DNA of 64,000 nucleotides from DATEBA01 sp035288045 (GCA_035288045.1 DATEBA010000005.1:1-64000), one strand, 5' to 3'. Shown: positions 42,550 through 51,692, numbered from the stretch's first letter. Numbers and translations: made by a program. Notes: generated by a model not told the origin, from the sequence alone.

Positions 42550-44922
42550 ATGAAGCTGAACCCGGAGAGCCTTGCCAGGGCCAGCAGCCGTCACCCCTGG
42601 CGCACCATCGTTGTCTGGGTGGCCGTCGTCGTCGGGATGGGCGCCGCTTCGAGCGCGTTTCTGGAGGATGGCCTCACGACCGACATCGACTTCACGAACA
42701 GGCCCGAGTCCAAGCAGGCCTTGGAGCTGATCGAGCAGAAGGTCACGGGCGAGCAGGCGGACACGGAGTTCTTCATCGTGAAGAGCCCCCACCTCACCGT
42801 GGTGGACCCCGAGTTCGAGGCGTTCGTGCGGAAGGTGCAGGAAGAGGTCACCGCTCTCGGCGACCGAGTCGTAGTTCCCCCGGCGGAGGGTCAGCCCTCG
42901 AGCGTCATCACGTACTACGACCTCGTCGCCGCGGCCGACGAGGTCACCGACCCCGCGCAGCGCCAGCAGATCGAGGATCAGGCCGGGGGTCTGGTCTCGA
43001 AGGACGGCCGGGGGATGCTGGTCGCCGTTCCGATCGTGGACCAGGAGCTCGAGACCGTCGACAAGCTGAAGGAGGTTCGCGACGGCCTCCGCTCGGAGGA
43101 CGGGTTCCAGGTCCTGCTGGCCGGGCCCGCCACGCTGAACGCCGACAGTTTCGACGTCGCCGAGGAAGACCTGCAGCGGTCCGAGCGGATCGGAGTCGGG
43201 ATCGCCTTGGTCGTCCTGATGGTCGTGTTCGCTGCCTTCGTTGCGGCACTGCTGCCGCTGTCCATGGCGATCTTCGCGGTCCCGATCGCGTTCGGAATCA
43301 TCGCGCTCGTCTCGAAGCTCTCCGGGGTTCACTTCAGCCTGTTCACGACCAACGTGACCACCTCGATCGGGCTCGCGGTGGGGATCGACTACTCGCTGTT
43401 CATCCTCGCGCGGTACCGCGAGGAGCGGAGGAAGGGGCTCGATCCCTACGCCGCGATCGGCGCGGCCGGCGGGACCGCGAGCCGTGCGGTGTTCTTCAGC
43501 GGACTCACGGTCGTCTTCGCGCTGCTCGGCATGTTCATCATGCCCAACACGATCTTCCGCAGCATGGCCACGGGAGCCATCCTGGTGGTGCTCGCCTCGA
43601 TCGCTGCGTCCCTCACCCTGCTTCCCGCCCTCATGGGTCTCCTTAAGGATCGGATCAACTGGCCGCGGTTCTCCAAGCGGGCGCGCGTGGAGGGGGATCA
43701 CGACCCGAAGGGGGGATTCTGGGACCGGATCACAAGAGCCGTCATGGCGCGCCCGGTTGTCTTCCTCCTCGCCGCCGTCGCGGTCCTCGGCACCCTGGGG
43801 AGCGCCTACTTCACGATAGACAAGGGGACGACCCAGAGCGCGTCGACCTTGCCCGACGACGTCGAGTCCAAGCAGGCCTTCCTGATCCTCGCGGACGACT
43901 TCGCGGCCGGCGGCCGGACCGATCCGGTCCAGATCTACGTCGGCGGCGACGTAGGGTCGTCCGGTGTGCAGGCGGCCGTGGGTAAGCTCCAGGAGGAGAT
44001 AGCCGCCGACGGGGCGTTCGCGTCTCAGTCGCAGATCCTGCCGGGCTCGAACGGCGACGCGCTCGTCCTGAACGCGTTCCCCTCCGGGGACGCGTTCGCC
44101 AACGAGACGTTCGCCGCGGTCGAGCGGCTCCGCGACGAGATCATTCCCCGGGTGTTCGATGGTGTGGACGCTGAGGTCCTGGTCGGGGGGTTCCCGGGGA
44201 TCTTCACGGACTTCCTTGCCCAGACCGACACCTACCAGCCGATCGTGCTGGGGTTCGTGCTGACGCTTTCCTTCCTGCTTCTCATGGTCGTCTTCCGTTC
44301 GATAGTGGTTCCGCTGAAGGCCGTCCTGATGAACCTGGTTTCGGTGGGGGCCGCCTACGGCGCGATCGTCATCGTGTTCCAGCGCCACGAGGGCGGGCTC
44401 CTGGGATGGCTGCACGGCTTGTCGCTCGACGTGTTCAACGCCGTCGGCTTCCAGTTCCAGGAGGTCGAGGCCATCGAGGCATGGTTGCCGCTGCTCTTGT
44501 TCTCCATCCTGTTCGGTCTGTCGATGGATTACCACGTGTTCCTGCTCAGCCGGATCCGTGAGGAGTACGACAGGACCGGCGACAACACAGAGGCGGTGGC
44601 CTACGGGCTCAGGACGACGGCCGGGATCATCACGGGGGCAGCGATCATCATGGTCGCGGTGTTCACCGCCTTCGCCGCCGGGCGTCTGGTTCCCTTGCAG
44701 CAGATGGGGTTCGGGCTCGCCGTCGCGGTCTTCATGGACGCGACGATAGTGCGGTCGATCCTGGTGCCCGCGAGCATGCGGCTTCTGGGCGACGCCAACT
44801 GGTACCTGCCGAAGTGGCTGCGATGGCTGCCGAAGCTCGACGTCGAAGGCCATGCGGCGGCGCGCGAGAAGAAGACCCAGGTGACCATCGACCTGGAGAA
44901 GGTACCGGTGGAGGCCGACTAG
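42550..44922 (+). CDS. MMPL/RND-family membrane exporter
   Basis: A 790-residue RND-type transporter with two repeats, each a membrane helix, a large external loop and a bundle of five or six helices. Repeat one has GLAVGIDYSLFILARYREE, repeat two FGLSMDYHVFLLSRIREE; the central Asp-Tyr pairs are the proton-relay residues of the MMPL group. It likely exports lipids, siderophore-like or toxic hydrophobic compounds using the proton gradient. ATG 42550 follows GGAGGGAG at 42541-42548; the alternative ATG at 42538 lacks such a site. The divergent TetR protein and the operator upstream indicate inducible control. Confidence 0.92.
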   Translation: MKLNPESLARASSRHPWRTIVVWVAVVVGMGAASSAFLEDGLTTDIDFTNRPESKQALELIEQKVTGEQADTEFFIVKSPHLTVVDPEFEAFVRKVQEEVTALGDRVVVPPAEGQPSSVITYYDLVAAADEVTDPAQRQQIEDQAGGLVSKDGRGMLVAVPIVDQELETVDKLKEVRDGLRSEDGFQVLLAGPATLNADSFDVAEEDLQRSERIGVGIALVVLMVVFAAFVAALLPLSMAIFAVPIAFGIIALVSKLSGVHFSLFTTNVTTSIGLAVGIDYSLFILARYREERRKGLDPYAAIGAAGGTASRAVFFSGLTVVFALLGMFIMPNTIFRSMATGAILVVLASIAASLTLLPALMGLLKDRINWPRFSKRARVEGDHDPKGGFWDRITRAVMARPVVFLLAAVAVLGTLGSAYFTIDKGTTQSASTLPDDVESKQAFLILADDFAAGGRTDPVQIYVGGDVGSSGVQAAVGKLQEEIAADGAFASQSQILPGSNGDALVLNAFPSGDAFANETFAAVERLRDEIIPRVFDGVDAEVLVGGFPGIFTDFLAQTDTYQPIVLGFVLTLSFLLLMVVFRSIVVPLKAVLMNLVSVGAAYGAIVIVFQRHEGGLLGWLHGLSLDVFNAVGFQFQEVEAIEAWLPLLLFSILFGLSMDYHVFLLSRIREEYDRTGDNTEAVAYGLRTTAGIITGAAIIMVAVFTAFAAGRLVPLQQMGFGLAVAVFMDATIVRSILVPASMRLLGDANWYLPKWLRWLPKLDVEGHAAAREKKTQVTIDLEKVPVEAD

Positions 44923-44968
44923 CGATCCGGGGGGAAGGCCGTCCACTGTCTGATACCGTGCGCGCGGG

Positions 44969-45886
44969 ATGAGCCTGGCCAACGAACGAGAGCGGGTACG
45001 CGCCGCCCTGGGGAGGGTGGGCGCCTGGACCTTCGCGCTCGACGCCTTGCCCGCGGAGGACGTGCGTAGGGCGGTCGCGGAGATCGAGTCAATCGGGTTC
45101 CCGGCCCTGTGGATCCCCGAGGGGATGCGCAGCCGCGAGGTGTTCTCGAACGCCAGCCTGCTCCTATCGTCGAGCCGGCGCCTCACGGTTGCGACTGGGA
45201 TCGCGAACATCGGCGCGCGTCACCCGATCTCGATGGAGCTCGGCCGGCGTGCCGTCGCGGACGCGTTCCCCGGGCGACTCGTTCTCGGGATCGGCGTGGG
45301 GCACGAGTACCAGGCCGAGGTCCGCGGGACCGACTATGCCCGGCCTTGGACGCGGATGCGCGACTACCTGGACAGGATGGATCGCGCGCGCTCGAGCTCG
45401 CCGGAGCCGGAGGTGCCAGCGCCACGGATGCTGGCGGCCCTGGGCGACAGGATGCTCGGGCTCGCCGCCGAGAGGACCGCCGGCGCGCACTCCTACTTCG
45501 TCCCGGTCGAGCACACCGAGCGGGCGCGCAAGGTGCTCGGCCCGGATCCGGTTCTAGCGGTCGAGCAGACTGTCGTTCTCGAGACGGAGCCTACGCGGGC
45601 TCGCGCCATCGGGCGGTGGTTCGCCGAGGACTACCTGCAGTCGCCGAACTACGCGAACAACCTAAGGAGGCTCGGGTACTCGGAGGAGGATGTCGTGGGC
45701 TCGGGAAGCGACCGGCTGATCGACACGACGATCGCGTGGGGGGACGTCGAGGCGATCGCGGGGCGCGTCGGATCGCACCTCGAGGCGGGCGCCGACCACG
45801 TCTGCGTGCAGGTGGTGGTCGAGGACGAGGCCGAGGTCTGCCTGCAACAGCTCGGCGAGCTCGCTCCGGCGCTCCTCAACCTCTAG
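44969..45886 (+). CDS. LLM-class (F420-type) flavin/deazaflavin oxidoreductase
   Basis: A 305-residue luciferase-like TIM-barrel protein. Recognisable stretches are GFPALWIPEG (about residues 43-52), RLTVATGIANIGARHP, RLVLGIGVGHEYQ and MLGLAAERTAGAHSYFVP, matching the F420-dependent group common in actinobacteria. It would carry out hydride transfer with F420 or FMN; the substrate is not predictable. No Shine-Dalgarno precedes ATG 44969, and TACCGT at 44954-44959 lies 9 bases upstream, so it may be leaderless. Its 3' end overlaps the convergent AlkD-like gene by 11 bases. Confidence 0.88.
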   Translation: MSLANERERVRAALGRVGAWTFALDALPAEDVRRAVAEIESIGFPALWIPEGMRSREVFSNASLLLSSSRRLTVATGIANIGARHPISMELGRRAVADAFPGRLVLGIGVGHEYQAEVRGTDYARPWTRMRDYLDRMDRARSSSPEPEVPAPRMLAALGDRMLGLAAERTAGAHSYFVPVEHTERARKVLGPDPVLAVEQTVVLETEPTRARAIGRWFAEDYLQSPNYANNLRRLGYSEEDVVGSGSDRLIDTTIAWGDVEAIAGRVGSHLEAGADHVCVQVVVEDEAEVCLQQLGELAPALLNL

Positions 45887-46562
45887 CCTTGCGCCTCAGG
45901 CGCTTCTGCACCCTTTCGCTCGCGAGCTCCCGCGCAGCGTCCGAGCCGACCCACCGCGCCGAGCGCGAGGCGGATCCCCGAAGATCGTCTGCGGTCTCGA
46001 GCGCGGCGGCGTTCAAGGCGAGGTTCCTCTTCCCTATGTTGCGGAGCGCCCAGCTGACGGCCTTCTTGACGAAGTTCCTGTCGTCGGCGGCACCGCGACG
46101 GATCGTGGGCAGGAACCGGACGAACGCGCCGTCGCCGGCCGCCTTGTCGTGCACGGCGAGGCCCGCGACGATCGCGAAGGCGGCCCGCTTCACGAACTCC
46201 TCGCCGCGGCGGCTCCACTCGCGAGCCTTCTTCCAGGCGAAGGCGGTCTGCTCGAAGAGGCCGCAAACCTGATCGCAGAGATCCCAGGAGTCGAAGTCGG
46301 CGACCCAGTCCTCCATCTGCTCCTCGGTGATGAGCGCGGGATCGTCTACGAACCCCGCGAGGATGCGAGCCTCGTGGATCCCGCTCCCCCACAGCCCGAG
46401 CGCGAGCTCGTGATCGGAACCCAGACGCTTGGCAAGGGGGCGCAGCTCGTAGATCGTGACGCCGAGGTCGGCGGGTATCGCGTAGCGAGCCATGCCCTCG
46501 AGCCGCGAGGGGTCGGCCAGAGCGTGGAGCTCGTCGAGCGCCTCTCGAACCGCGCGCCTCAC
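45876..46562 (-). CDS. AlkD-like DNA alkylation repair protein
   Basis: A 228-residue all-helical HEAT-repeat-type protein of the DNA alkylation repair (AlkC/AlkD) family. Visible parts include YAIPADLGVTIYELRPLAKRLG, LGLWGSGIHEARILAG, WVADFDSWDLCDQVCG and the conserved KAVSWALRNIGKRN. AlkD glycosylases remove bulky or charged alkylated bases. GTG 46562 is chosen because the ATG at 46595 would start only 6 bases from the divergent gene and has no ribosome binding site. The C-terminal tail is basic. Family call is good; glycosylase activity is inferred. Confidence 0.8.
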   Translation of the reverse strand: MRRAVREALDELHALADPSRLEGMARYAIPADLGVTIYELRPLAKRLGSDHELALGLWGSGIHEARILAGFVDDPALITEEQMEDWVADFDSWDLCDQVCGLFEQTAFAWKKAREWSRRGEEFVKRAAFAIVAGLAVHDKAAGDGAFVRFLPTIRRGAADDRNFVKKAVSWALRNIGKRNLALNAAALETADDLRGSASRSARWVGSDAARELASERVQKRLRRKARG

Positions 46563-46601
46563 GCCCCGAAGACTACGCCGTCGTTGTGGGAGCATCGCTT
46601 C

Positions 46602-47000
46602 ATGGACGCCGTTTCCCACCGGAAGCGCGCTGCCGGCGCGCTCGTCGTTACAGACACCGTGGCGCTGCTCGCCTTCGTGGTCGTCGGAGTGCTCGACCAC
46701 GGCGGGACCCTGGGCGTCGGCCCGCTCGTGCGCAACGCCGTGCCGATCCTCGGGGCGTGGCTAGGCGCCGCCGCGGTCCTCGGCACGTACCGCGAGGGTG
46801 GGCTGGGCCGGCTCGCCGCAACCTGGGCGGCAGCCGTGCCCGCCGGTGTGGCGCTCCGCGGCCTTTGGCTGGGTCGCGACTTCGGAACGGGGTTCCTCGT
46901 CTTCACCGGGGTCGCGCTGTCCTTCACGTTGCTCTTCCTCGTCGCGGGGCGTCTCGTCCTCCTCGGACTGGCCCGCGGACGCCGCGCCGTGCTTCGATAG
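46602..47000 (+). CDS. DUF3054 membrane protein
   Basis: A 132-residue protein with four hydrophobic segments (about residues 15-31, 42-61, 71-85 and 95-125). The pattern VVTDTVALLAFVVVGVLDHG near the start and the GTYREGGLGRLAATWAAAVPAG segment match the DUF3054 family of small actinobacterial membrane proteins. No function is known. It is divergent from the AlkD-like gene by 39 bases and is followed by a tiny acidic-protein gene 4 bases later. Confidence 0.75.
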   Translation: MDAVSHRKRAAGALVVTDTVALLAFVVVGVLDHGGTLGVGPLVRNAVPILGAWLGAAAVLGTYREGGLGRLAATWAAAVPAGVALRGLWLGRDFGTGFLVFTGVALSFTLLFLVAGRLVLLGLARGRRAVLR

Positions 47001-47004
47001 CGCG

Positions 47005-47160
47005 ATGGACGAGCCCGAGGACGAGGAACCGCTCGATCCGGAGGTTGCAGCCACACGCAAGCTGCTCGCCTCTGTGGAGGAGCTCCGCGCTCTCCTCGCG
47101 GAGCTCTCGGAGGAGGACCGAAAGCGCGTTCTCGATCTGGCGCGGAGCCTCCGGAGTTAG
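47005..47160 (+). CDS. Small acidic helical protein
   Basis: A 51-residue frame, ATG 47005 to TAG 47160, packed between the DUF3054 gene and the FAD oxidoreductase gene with 3-4-base gaps. The sequence is rich in Glu, Asp and Leu and likely one or two helices (LLASVEELRALLAELSEEDRKRVLDL). Tight spacing supports a real gene. No family or function is recognised. Confidence 0.5.
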   Translation: MDEPEDEEPLDPEVAATRKLLASVEELRALLAELSEEDRKRVLDLARSLRS

Positions 47161-47163
47161 GAC

Positions 47164-48606
47164 GTGGGGGAGTCTCTTCCGCGTCTCCCCGACCCAGGCG
47201 GCGACCGGAGCCTCTGGCTCCAGGAGGCCCTCGCCGCCGAGCCCGGGGAGCCCTGTCCCCCGCTCGACGCTCGCGTGGTGGCCGATGTGTGCATCGTCGG
47301 TGGCGGTTTCGCAGGGCTCTGGACGGCGATCGAGCTCTCCGAGCGCGAGCCGTCGCTTTCGATCGCGCTTCTAGAGGCGGACATCTGTGGCGGCGGCGCG
47401 AGCGGGCGGAACGGCGGCTTCATCTCGTCGTCCTGGCACGACCTCGAGGGGCTTTCCGGTCTCTACGGCGACGAGGAGGGACTCCGCTACGCGAGGGCGC
47501 TCGCGGATCAGATCGTCGAGACCGGGGAGTGGTGCGAGCGCCACGGCGTCGACTGCTGGTTCCACCGCGACGGGATCCTCTGGATCGAGGCCGGCGAGTG
47601 GCAGCGAGGGCGCGGGCGGCGTCAGCTCGAGTACGCCGCCTCCCGCGGGCTCGCGAACGAGATGGTGCCGCTCGACGTCGAGGCTCTTCGCGCGCTCGTG
47701 GACTCACCCAGGATCGTGGCCGGCGGATACGTGCGCGACGCGGGAACCGTCCAACCCGCGCGGCTGGCGCGCGGGCTTCGTCGCGTGGCCCTCTCCCGCG
47801 GTGTGCGCATCTTCGAGCACACGCGCGTGACGAAGTTGGTCCGACGGCGACCGGCGCTGGTCCGTGGCGAGCGCGGAGCCGTCCGCGCCGACCAGGTGGT
47901 GATCACTATGGGCGCGTGGGCCGCGGGCTGGCCGGGGTTCCGGAGGACCTTCTCCAACATCGCCGACTACGTCGTCGCGACCGAGCCGATCCCCGCGCAG
48001 CTGGCCGAGATCTGGCCGAGCGACGTGGGGGTGGTCGACGGGCGGGAGCTGATCTACTACCTGCGCAAGACCGACGACGGCCGCGTAGCGATCGGCGGCG
48101 GCACGAGCACGCCGGGCTTCGGCGGGCAGGTCGGCCGGTGGTCGACCCACGACCGCCGCGCGGCGGAGGTTGCCGCTCGGGGCCTGCAGTGGCTGTTCCC
48201 TCAGCTCGAGGGGGTGCGCTTCACCCACGCATGGGGCGGCCCCATGGACATGACGGCTTCGTGGACGCCGTTCTTCCAGACGCTTGCGCCGGGCAACCTC
48301 CACGCGGGGCTGGGTTTCTCGGGGCATGGTCTCGCGGCGACGAAGCTGGGCGGTAAGACGCTGGCGTCGCTGGCTCAGGGCTTGGAGGACGAGTGGAGCA
48401 CGCTGCCGGTCGTCGGTCCCCCCGTGCGGCGAGTCCCACCCGAGCCGTTGCGCTGGCCGCTCGTGCGCGCCGCGATCTGGGGGCTGGAGAGCGGGGATCG
48501 CATGGAGACAGCGGGTCGGCGGCGCGGGCTCCTGCGGCGGGCGCTGGGAGAGGCACCGATCGGCTACCGGGCGGGGATCCGGGCCCTCCGCGGGCGCGCG
48601 TCCTAG
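47164..48606 (+). CDS. FAD-dependent amine/glycine oxidase-type oxidoreductase
   Basis: A 480-residue DAO-family flavoprotein. The dinucleotide-binding motif VCIVGGGFAGLWTAIELSE is at about residues 42-60, with the family's GASGRNGG after it (about 78-85). The middle has QVVITMGAWAAGW and the C-terminus GLGFSGHGLAATKLGGKTLA. The layout is that of gamma-glutamylputrescine oxidase (PuuB) and related amine oxidases. Substrate unknown; a polyamine importer lies about 6 kb away, which is only suggestive. The GTG start follows the small acidic gene by 3 bases. The stop shares CTAG with the opposing small membrane gene. Confidence 0.87.
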   Translation: MGESLPRLPDPGGDRSLWLQEALAAEPGEPCPPLDARVVADVCIVGGGFAGLWTAIELSEREPSLSIALLEADICGGGASGRNGGFISSSWHDLEGLSGLYGDEEGLRYARALADQIVETGEWCERHGVDCWFHRDGILWIEAGEWQRGRGRRQLEYAASRGLANEMVPLDVEALRALVDSPRIVAGGYVRDAGTVQPARLARGLRRVALSRGVRIFEHTRVTKLVRRRPALVRGERGAVRADQVVITMGAWAAGWPGFRRTFSNIADYVVATEPIPAQLAEIWPSDVGVVDGRELIYYLRKTDDGRVAIGGGTSTPGFGGQVGRWSTHDRRAAEVAARGLQWLFPQLEGVRFTHAWGGPMDMTASWTPFFQTLAPGNLHAGLGFSGHGLAATKLGGKTLASLAQGLEDEWSTLPVVGPPVRRVPPEPLRWPLVRAAIWGLESGDRMETAGRRRGLLRRALGEAPIGYRAGIRALRGRAS

Positions 48607-48818
48607 CTTCGGAGGGATCGGCGGGCGCCACCGAAGCGACGTTCGACGTCGCGGCGGAAACGCCATACCCGGTAGCGGATCACCGAGAGCCCGAGCGCTA
48701 CGAGCATCACGACCGCGAGCACGATCGACAGCGCGAGGACGAGCGCCGCCTGGACCACCTGCGTGAGGATCCCCAGCAGAGCGGCGATCAGGAGGAGAGC
48801 GAGGACGAGCACCGTCAC
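48603..48818 (-). CDS. Small membrane protein
   Basis: A 71-residue protein. One long or two closely spaced hydrophobic segments (about residues 2-48) precede a basic cytoplasmic tail (RYRVWRFRRDVERRFGG...). GTG 48818 overlaps the hydrolase stop by 4 bases, so it is co-translated with the alpha/beta hydrolase. No family recognised. Confidence 0.65.
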   Translation of the reverse strand: MTVLVLALLLIAALLGILTQVVQAALVLALSIVLAVVMLVALGLSVIRYRVWRFRRDVERRFGGARRSLRS

Positions 48819-49681
48819 GCTTCTATCCTAGCGAGGTTCGCGGCGAAGCTTCGGACGCGGGCGGCGACTGCGGCCGGGCGGTCCAGAGGTACGTCGTGGA
48901 TACCCTCGATCCAGGCGAAGCGCAGCGGTTCACCTATGGCCCGGACGGCCGCGGCCCCCTCGCGCTTGGCCTCCATGAAGGCGGCCTCCTTCGGGTCCGT
49001 GCCATGAGACCGCGCGGCCAGGACGAGGGTCGGCACGCGCACGGAGCGGAGCGCGCGGCCCACGTCGTGCTCCCAGATCGCGCGGAGGATCCGCATGTGC
49101 TTCGGAACAGACAGGCGCCGCCGGATCCTGCCGTCGGGCCCGACGCGGACGAGGGAGCGGGCCACCGTCCCGCGCCCGTCGGTGAGGGGCAGCCCCGTCG
49201 CCCCGCTCCAGCGACGGAGGAACTCGTCGACATGCATGCCGTCGATGTCCGGGGGGCGGAGCAGCTCTCGGGCCGCCTGCCAGTCGATCCGGTCTCGCAT
49301 CGACATGAATCCACCGTCGAGGAGGACCGCGCCGGCCACCAGCCGCGGGTGGCGCACCGCCGCCTCCAGCGCCACACTGCCTCCCCACGAGTGTCCGACG
49401 ATCACCGTGCGGCGGAGGCGGAGGCGGCGGATCACCTCGGCGGCGTCCGCGACCACCTCCGGGAAGCCGTATCCGGCGGCGGTCTTCGTGCTCTCCCCGT
49501 GACCCCGCTGGTCGTAGGCGACGACTCGGTGCCGGCCGGCGAGTCGCGGTGCGACGAGGTCCCATATGTGCGTCGTGGAGGCCAGTCCATGGAGGAGCAG
49601 CAGGGGACGGCCGTCGCCCGGTAGCTCCCGGACGGCCAGGCGAACCCCGTCCCGCTCGACAATCCGCCTCTTCTCGGGCAT
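48815..49681 (-). CDS. Alpha/beta-fold hydrolase
   Basis: A 288-residue hydrolase. The oxyanion segment LLLHGLASTTHIWD is at about residues 27-40, the nucleophile elbow GHSWGG at about 97-102 and the catalytic His likely in GIHDVPLDRP near the C-terminus. The N-terminus has the usual antiparallel strands (DGVRLAVRELPGDGRP). It has a cap-like helical insert and no signal peptide. The substrate is unknown; esterases, epoxide hydrolases and haloperoxidase-like enzymes share this layout. Its start is only 11 bases from the divergent SDR start. Confidence 0.85.
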   Translation of the reverse strand: MPEKRRIVERDGVRLAVRELPGDGRPLLLLHGLASTTHIWDLVAPRLAGRHRVVAYDQRGHGESTKTAAGYGFPEVVADAAEVIRRLRLRRTVIVGHSWGGSVALEAAVRHPRLVAGAVLLDGGFMSMRDRIDWQAARELLRPPDIDGMHVDEFLRRWSGATGLPLTDGRGTVARSLVRVGPDGRIRRRLSVPKHMRILRAIWEHDVGRALRSVRVPTLVLAARSHGTDPKEAAFMEAKREGAAAVRAIGEPLRFAWIEGIHDVPLDRPAAVAARVRSFAANLARIEA

Positions 49682-49692
49682 GCTCGGCCGCC

Positions 49693-50517
49693 ATGGTACG
49701 GGAGTTCCGCTCGCCTCTCGTCCCCGATGCGAACGCCGGTCGCGTGGCGGTCGTCACCGGAGGGGGAACGGGGATCGGGCGCGCGACGGCGATCGAGCTC
49801 GGCCGAACCGGAGCACGCGTGGCGATCTGCGGCCGGCGCACGGCACCGCTCGAGGAAGCTCGCGCCGCGATCGAGGCAGCCGGCACAGAGTGTCTCGCTA
49901 TGCCGACCGACGTCCGCGAGCCGGAGCAGGTCGATGCCCTGCTGGAAGCCGTCGGCGAGCGGTTCGGGTTCGCCGACGTCCTGGTGAACGGCGCGGGGGG
50001 GCAGTTCATGGCCCGCCCCGAAGACACCTCGCTTAAGGGGTTCCGCGCCGTCCACCGGCTGAACGTGGACGCCGCGTGGGACCTCACGACGAAGGTCGCG
50101 ACTCGCTGGATGATCCCGCGCCGGAGCGGGTTGGTCGTATTCATGGGGTTCAGCCCCCGTCGCGGGATCCCCGGGGTCGTGCACTCCTCCGCGGCCCGGG
50201 CGGCCCTGGAGAACCTGGCCGGTGGCCTCTCGAACGAGTGGAGCCGATTCGGCGTTCGCGCCGTCGCCGTCTCATGCGGGCTTATCGACACTGAGGGCGT
50301 GCGAGGGTACGGGGGCGAGGCGCTCCTGCGGGAGTGGGAGACGCAGGTGCCGATGAAACGGGCCGGGCTCCCGGAGGAGGTGGGTGCGACGATCGCGTTC
50401 CTTGCTTCACCGGGCGGCGCCTACATTACCGGTACGACGGTGGTCGTGGACGGCGGCGCAGACGCGTGGGGACTGGCGACCGAGCCCCCGGCGATCAACC
50501 CTCCGGCGGGCGACTAG
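49693..50517 (+). CDS. Short-chain dehydrogenase/reductase with a changed active-site motif
   Basis: A 274-residue SDR. The cofactor motif VTGGGTGIGRATAIELG is at about residues 21-37, with an Arg-rich end of strand two (CGRRT) favouring NADP. NGAGG marks the NAG motif. The catalytic Y-x-x-x-K is replaced by His164-x3-Ala168 (HSSAARAAL). A similar HSGAARA segment occurs in peroxisomal trans-2-enoyl-CoA reductase-type SDRs, so it may reduce enoyl-CoA rather than oxidise alcohols. It ends with TTVVVDGGADAWG. A fatty-acyl role fits the adjacent enoyl-CoA hydratase. Confidence 0.85.
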   Translation: MVREFRSPLVPDANAGRVAVVTGGGTGIGRATAIELGRTGARVAICGRRTAPLEEARAAIEAAGTECLAMPTDVREPEQVDALLEAVGERFGFADVLVNGAGGQFMARPEDTSLKGFRAVHRLNVDAAWDLTTKVATRWMIPRRSGLVVFMGFSPRRGIPGVVHSSAARAALENLAGGLSNEWSRFGVRAVAVSCGLIDTEGVRGYGGEALLREWETQVPMKRAGLPEEVGATIAFLASPGGAYITGTTVVVDGGADAWGLATEPPAINPPAGD

Positions 50518-50527
50518 CTGCCCGCAG

Positions 50528-51301
50528 CTACCGGCCTTCGAACCGCGGCTCGCGCTTCTCGGTGAACGCCTCCGCCGCCTCCCGGGCGTCGTGGGTCTGG
50601 GCAAGCGTCCCGTAGGCAAGGCGCTCGATCAACAGCCCCGCCTCCCGCGAGGCGTCGGCCATCGCATCCGCCGACCGCTTCGCGAGCTGGGCGGCGAGCG
50701 GTGGTAGCGCGGAGATCGCCCCCGCGAGCTCGAGCGCGCGCTCCAGAGCTCCTCCCTCGGCTACGACCTCGGTCACGAGGCCGAGCGGCAGGGCCTCGCG
50801 CGCTGTCACCCGCGGGCGAACGAGCATCAGCTCCTTCGCGCGTGCCGGACCCACGGTGCGTGCGAGCCGGTGCGTACCGCCGGAGCTCGGGATGATGCCT
50901 ATCCCGACCTCGGGCATCCCGAACACGGCCGTCTCGTCGGCGACGCGGAGATCGGCGGCGAGCGCCAGCTCGAATCCCCCGCCCAAGCAGTACCCGTGGA
51001 TCGCGGCGATGGTGGGCTGTGGGAGCGCGGCGAACCGCTCGTAGACCTCCCCCGTGGCGTTGTAGTAGGCCAGGATGTGCCCGGGGTCGGCCTCTTTGAA
51101 CTCGCTTATGTCGGCGCCGGCCGAGAAGGCTCGGCCGGCGCCGACGACGATCACGCACCGCGCGGCTCGCGTGTCTTCGGACACCAGCGCGGCGTCGAGC
51201 TCCTCCTCGAGGGCCGTCGATAGCGCGTTCAGCTTCTCGGGGCGGTTCAAGGTGAGCACGCAAGTTGTGCCCTCCCGCCGAATCTCGACCAGCTCGCCCA
51301 T
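50528..51301 (-). CDS. Enoyl-CoA hydratase/isomerase (crotonase family)
   Basis: A 257-residue crotonase. The N-terminal TLNRPEKLNALS and the oxyanion segment AFSAGADISEF are present. The two catalytic glutamates of classical hydratases can be placed at Glu111 (GGGFELALAADL) and Glu131 (MPEVGIGIIPSSGGT). It should hydrate trans-2-enoyl-CoA in fatty-acid beta-oxidation. It converges with the SDR gene (10 bases between stops). Confidence 0.92.
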   Translation of the reverse strand: MGELVEIRREGTTCVLTLNRPEKLNALSTALEEELDAALVSEDTRAARCVIVVGAGRAFSAGADISEFKEADPGHILAYYNATGEVYERFAALPQPTIAAIHGYCLGGGFELALAADLRVADETAVFGMPEVGIGIIPSSGGTHRLARTVGPARAKELMLVRPRVTAREALPLGLVTEVVAEGGALERALELAGAISALPPLAAQLAKRSADAMADASREAGLLIERLAYGTLAQTHDAREAAEAFTEKREPRFEGR

Positions 51302-51375
51302 CGGCGGGGAGCCTACCCCTTTCGCACGACCACGTCGTATGCTGCCGCCCGCCAGCCGACGCGAAGGAGGAAGAG

Positions 51376-51657
51376 ATGTACGGAACCGTCGCGCGCACGC
51401 GCGTCAAGCCGGAGAACCGAGCGAAGCTGCGCGAGGTCTTCGAGCAGCAGAGCTACGTGAACGTGCCGGGCTACGTCACCTCGTACGTCCTGTGGCAGAA
51501 CGACGGCGACGCGGCCTGGATGTTTGCGGTTTTCGAAGACCGCGAGTCCTACGAAAAGAACGCCGGCGACCCCGCCCAGAACGAGCGCTACCTCGAGTAC
51601 CGGGCCCTCATGGAGGAGGAGCCCGAGTGGCACGACGGGGAGATCGAGAAGGCCTGA
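51376..51657 (+). CDS. Small ABM-fold monooxygenase-like protein
   Basis: A 93-residue dimeric alpha-beta barrel-type protein starting MYGTVARTRVKPE with a strong GAAGGAGGA site. It has strands and helices in the order of antibiotic-biosynthesis-monooxygenase (ABM)-like proteins (VTSYVLWQNDGDAAWMFAVFED). Members range from quinol monooxygenases to stress proteins; no substrate can be assigned. It stands alone between two operons. Confidence 0.75.
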   Translation: MYGTVARTRVKPENRAKLREVFEQQSYVNVPGYVTSYVLWQNDGDAAWMFAVFEDRESYEKNAGDPAQNERYLEYRALMEEEPEWHDGEIEKA

Positions 51658-51692
51658 GGGCCTGACCTCGCAGGCGAGGCGAAGTCCCGAAC

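Noticed and set aside
42436..45210. A 924-codon open frame on the minus strand opposite the MMPL gene.
   Set aside because: It lies antisense to a clear transporter gene, has a low-complexity Arg/Asp/Glu/Gln/His-rich product, no domain and no ribosome binding site; typical GC-rich shadow frame.
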